Shown one piece after another: positions 6,396 to 6,411 of a DNA stretch of 6,411 bases. Made by a program: the position numbers and the translations under genes. The notes under the pieces are model-generated. The model was given only the letters and a program-made list of their open reading frames with translations. It was not told where the DNA came from and did no database searches. The DNA lies in the NCBI GenBank assembly GCA_017615955.1, contig JAFZZD010000195.1, forward strand, positions 1 to 6,411, written 5' to 3'. This DNA comes from Victivallales bacterium. Lineage in GTDB: Bacteria > Verrucomicrobiota > Lentisphaeria > Oligosphaerales > Oligosphaeraceae. Position 1 is the stretch's first letter. Every line of letters starts with the position of its first letter.

Positions 6396-6411
6396 CTTAG
6401 CGTAGCGTACC

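Larger units (their letters stand above)
6303..6411 (-). promoter_or_regulatory. 5' leader and upstream intergenic region of the giant gene
   Basis: This holds 109 bases before the ATG. The 15 bases nearest the start, read on the minus strand, are A-rich (AAGATAAAATAAAA) with only a weak GAAG about 11 bases from the ATG, so initiation probably does not depend on a strong Shine-Dalgarno pairing. No convincing -35/-10 pair is seen. The outer 51 bases (6361-6411) are GC-rich (32 of 51 by hand count) and the inner part is AT-rich, which suggests that an upstream gene or an intergenic repeat ends here. The promoter could be in this stretch or outside the window. Confidence 0.35.

Noticed and set aside
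6305..6409. Open minus-strand frame of 34 codons ending in TAA two bases before the ATG, as the end of an upstream operon gene
   Set aside because: It is open from the edge, but much of it is the 9-bp repeat (which naturally gives a three-residue period) and the hairpin. Its codon use, with AGG and AGA, differs from the main gene, and no family is recognisable. Extending the sequence to the right would settle it.

Overview
The window is almost entirely one giant, partial protein-coding gene on the minus strand. It starts at an ATG at 6302-6300 and stays open, without a stop, to the left edge (about 2,100 codons visible), so the C-terminus and stop lie outside the window. The other long open frames on both strands are shadows: they lie inside this frame, and only this frame gives recognisable domains. 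The product is a secreted, multidomain surface or extracellular protein of unknown specific function. I do not recognise a named gene.

Layout in protein order (right to left): a signal peptide (residues 1-21); three tandem copies of a composite module of about 305-315 residues, each a beta-rich cap plus a Calx-beta-type domain (23-333, 334-648, 649-953); a fourth, diverged cap without a Calx-beta domain (954 to about 1160); a right-handed parallel beta-helix-like region (about 1195-1425) closed by an element resembling the 'choice-of-anchor Q' domain (about 1427-1493); a CARDB-like domain (about 1502-1624); further beta-rich segments resembling PPC, IPT/TIG and a second CARDB-like fold (about 1625-1905); a predicted helical segment (about 1919-1965); and two carboxypeptidase-regulatory-like (CNA-B/transthyretin-like) domains, the second cut by the window edge.

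The 109 bases upstream of the ATG hold no convincing gene. They contain an AT-rich leader without a good Shine-Dalgarno sequence, a 9-bp-period tandem repeat and a small GC-rich hairpin.

The domain combination, the very large secreted protein, the missing strong Shine-Dalgarno and the roughly 50% GC are typical of the PVC group (Lentisphaerota, Kiritimatiellota, Verrucomicrobiota, Planctomycetota), possibly a gut or environmental metagenome member. This placement is inference from architecture, not from a marker gene. No CRISPR array, tRNA, rRNA, transposase or defence gene is visible.
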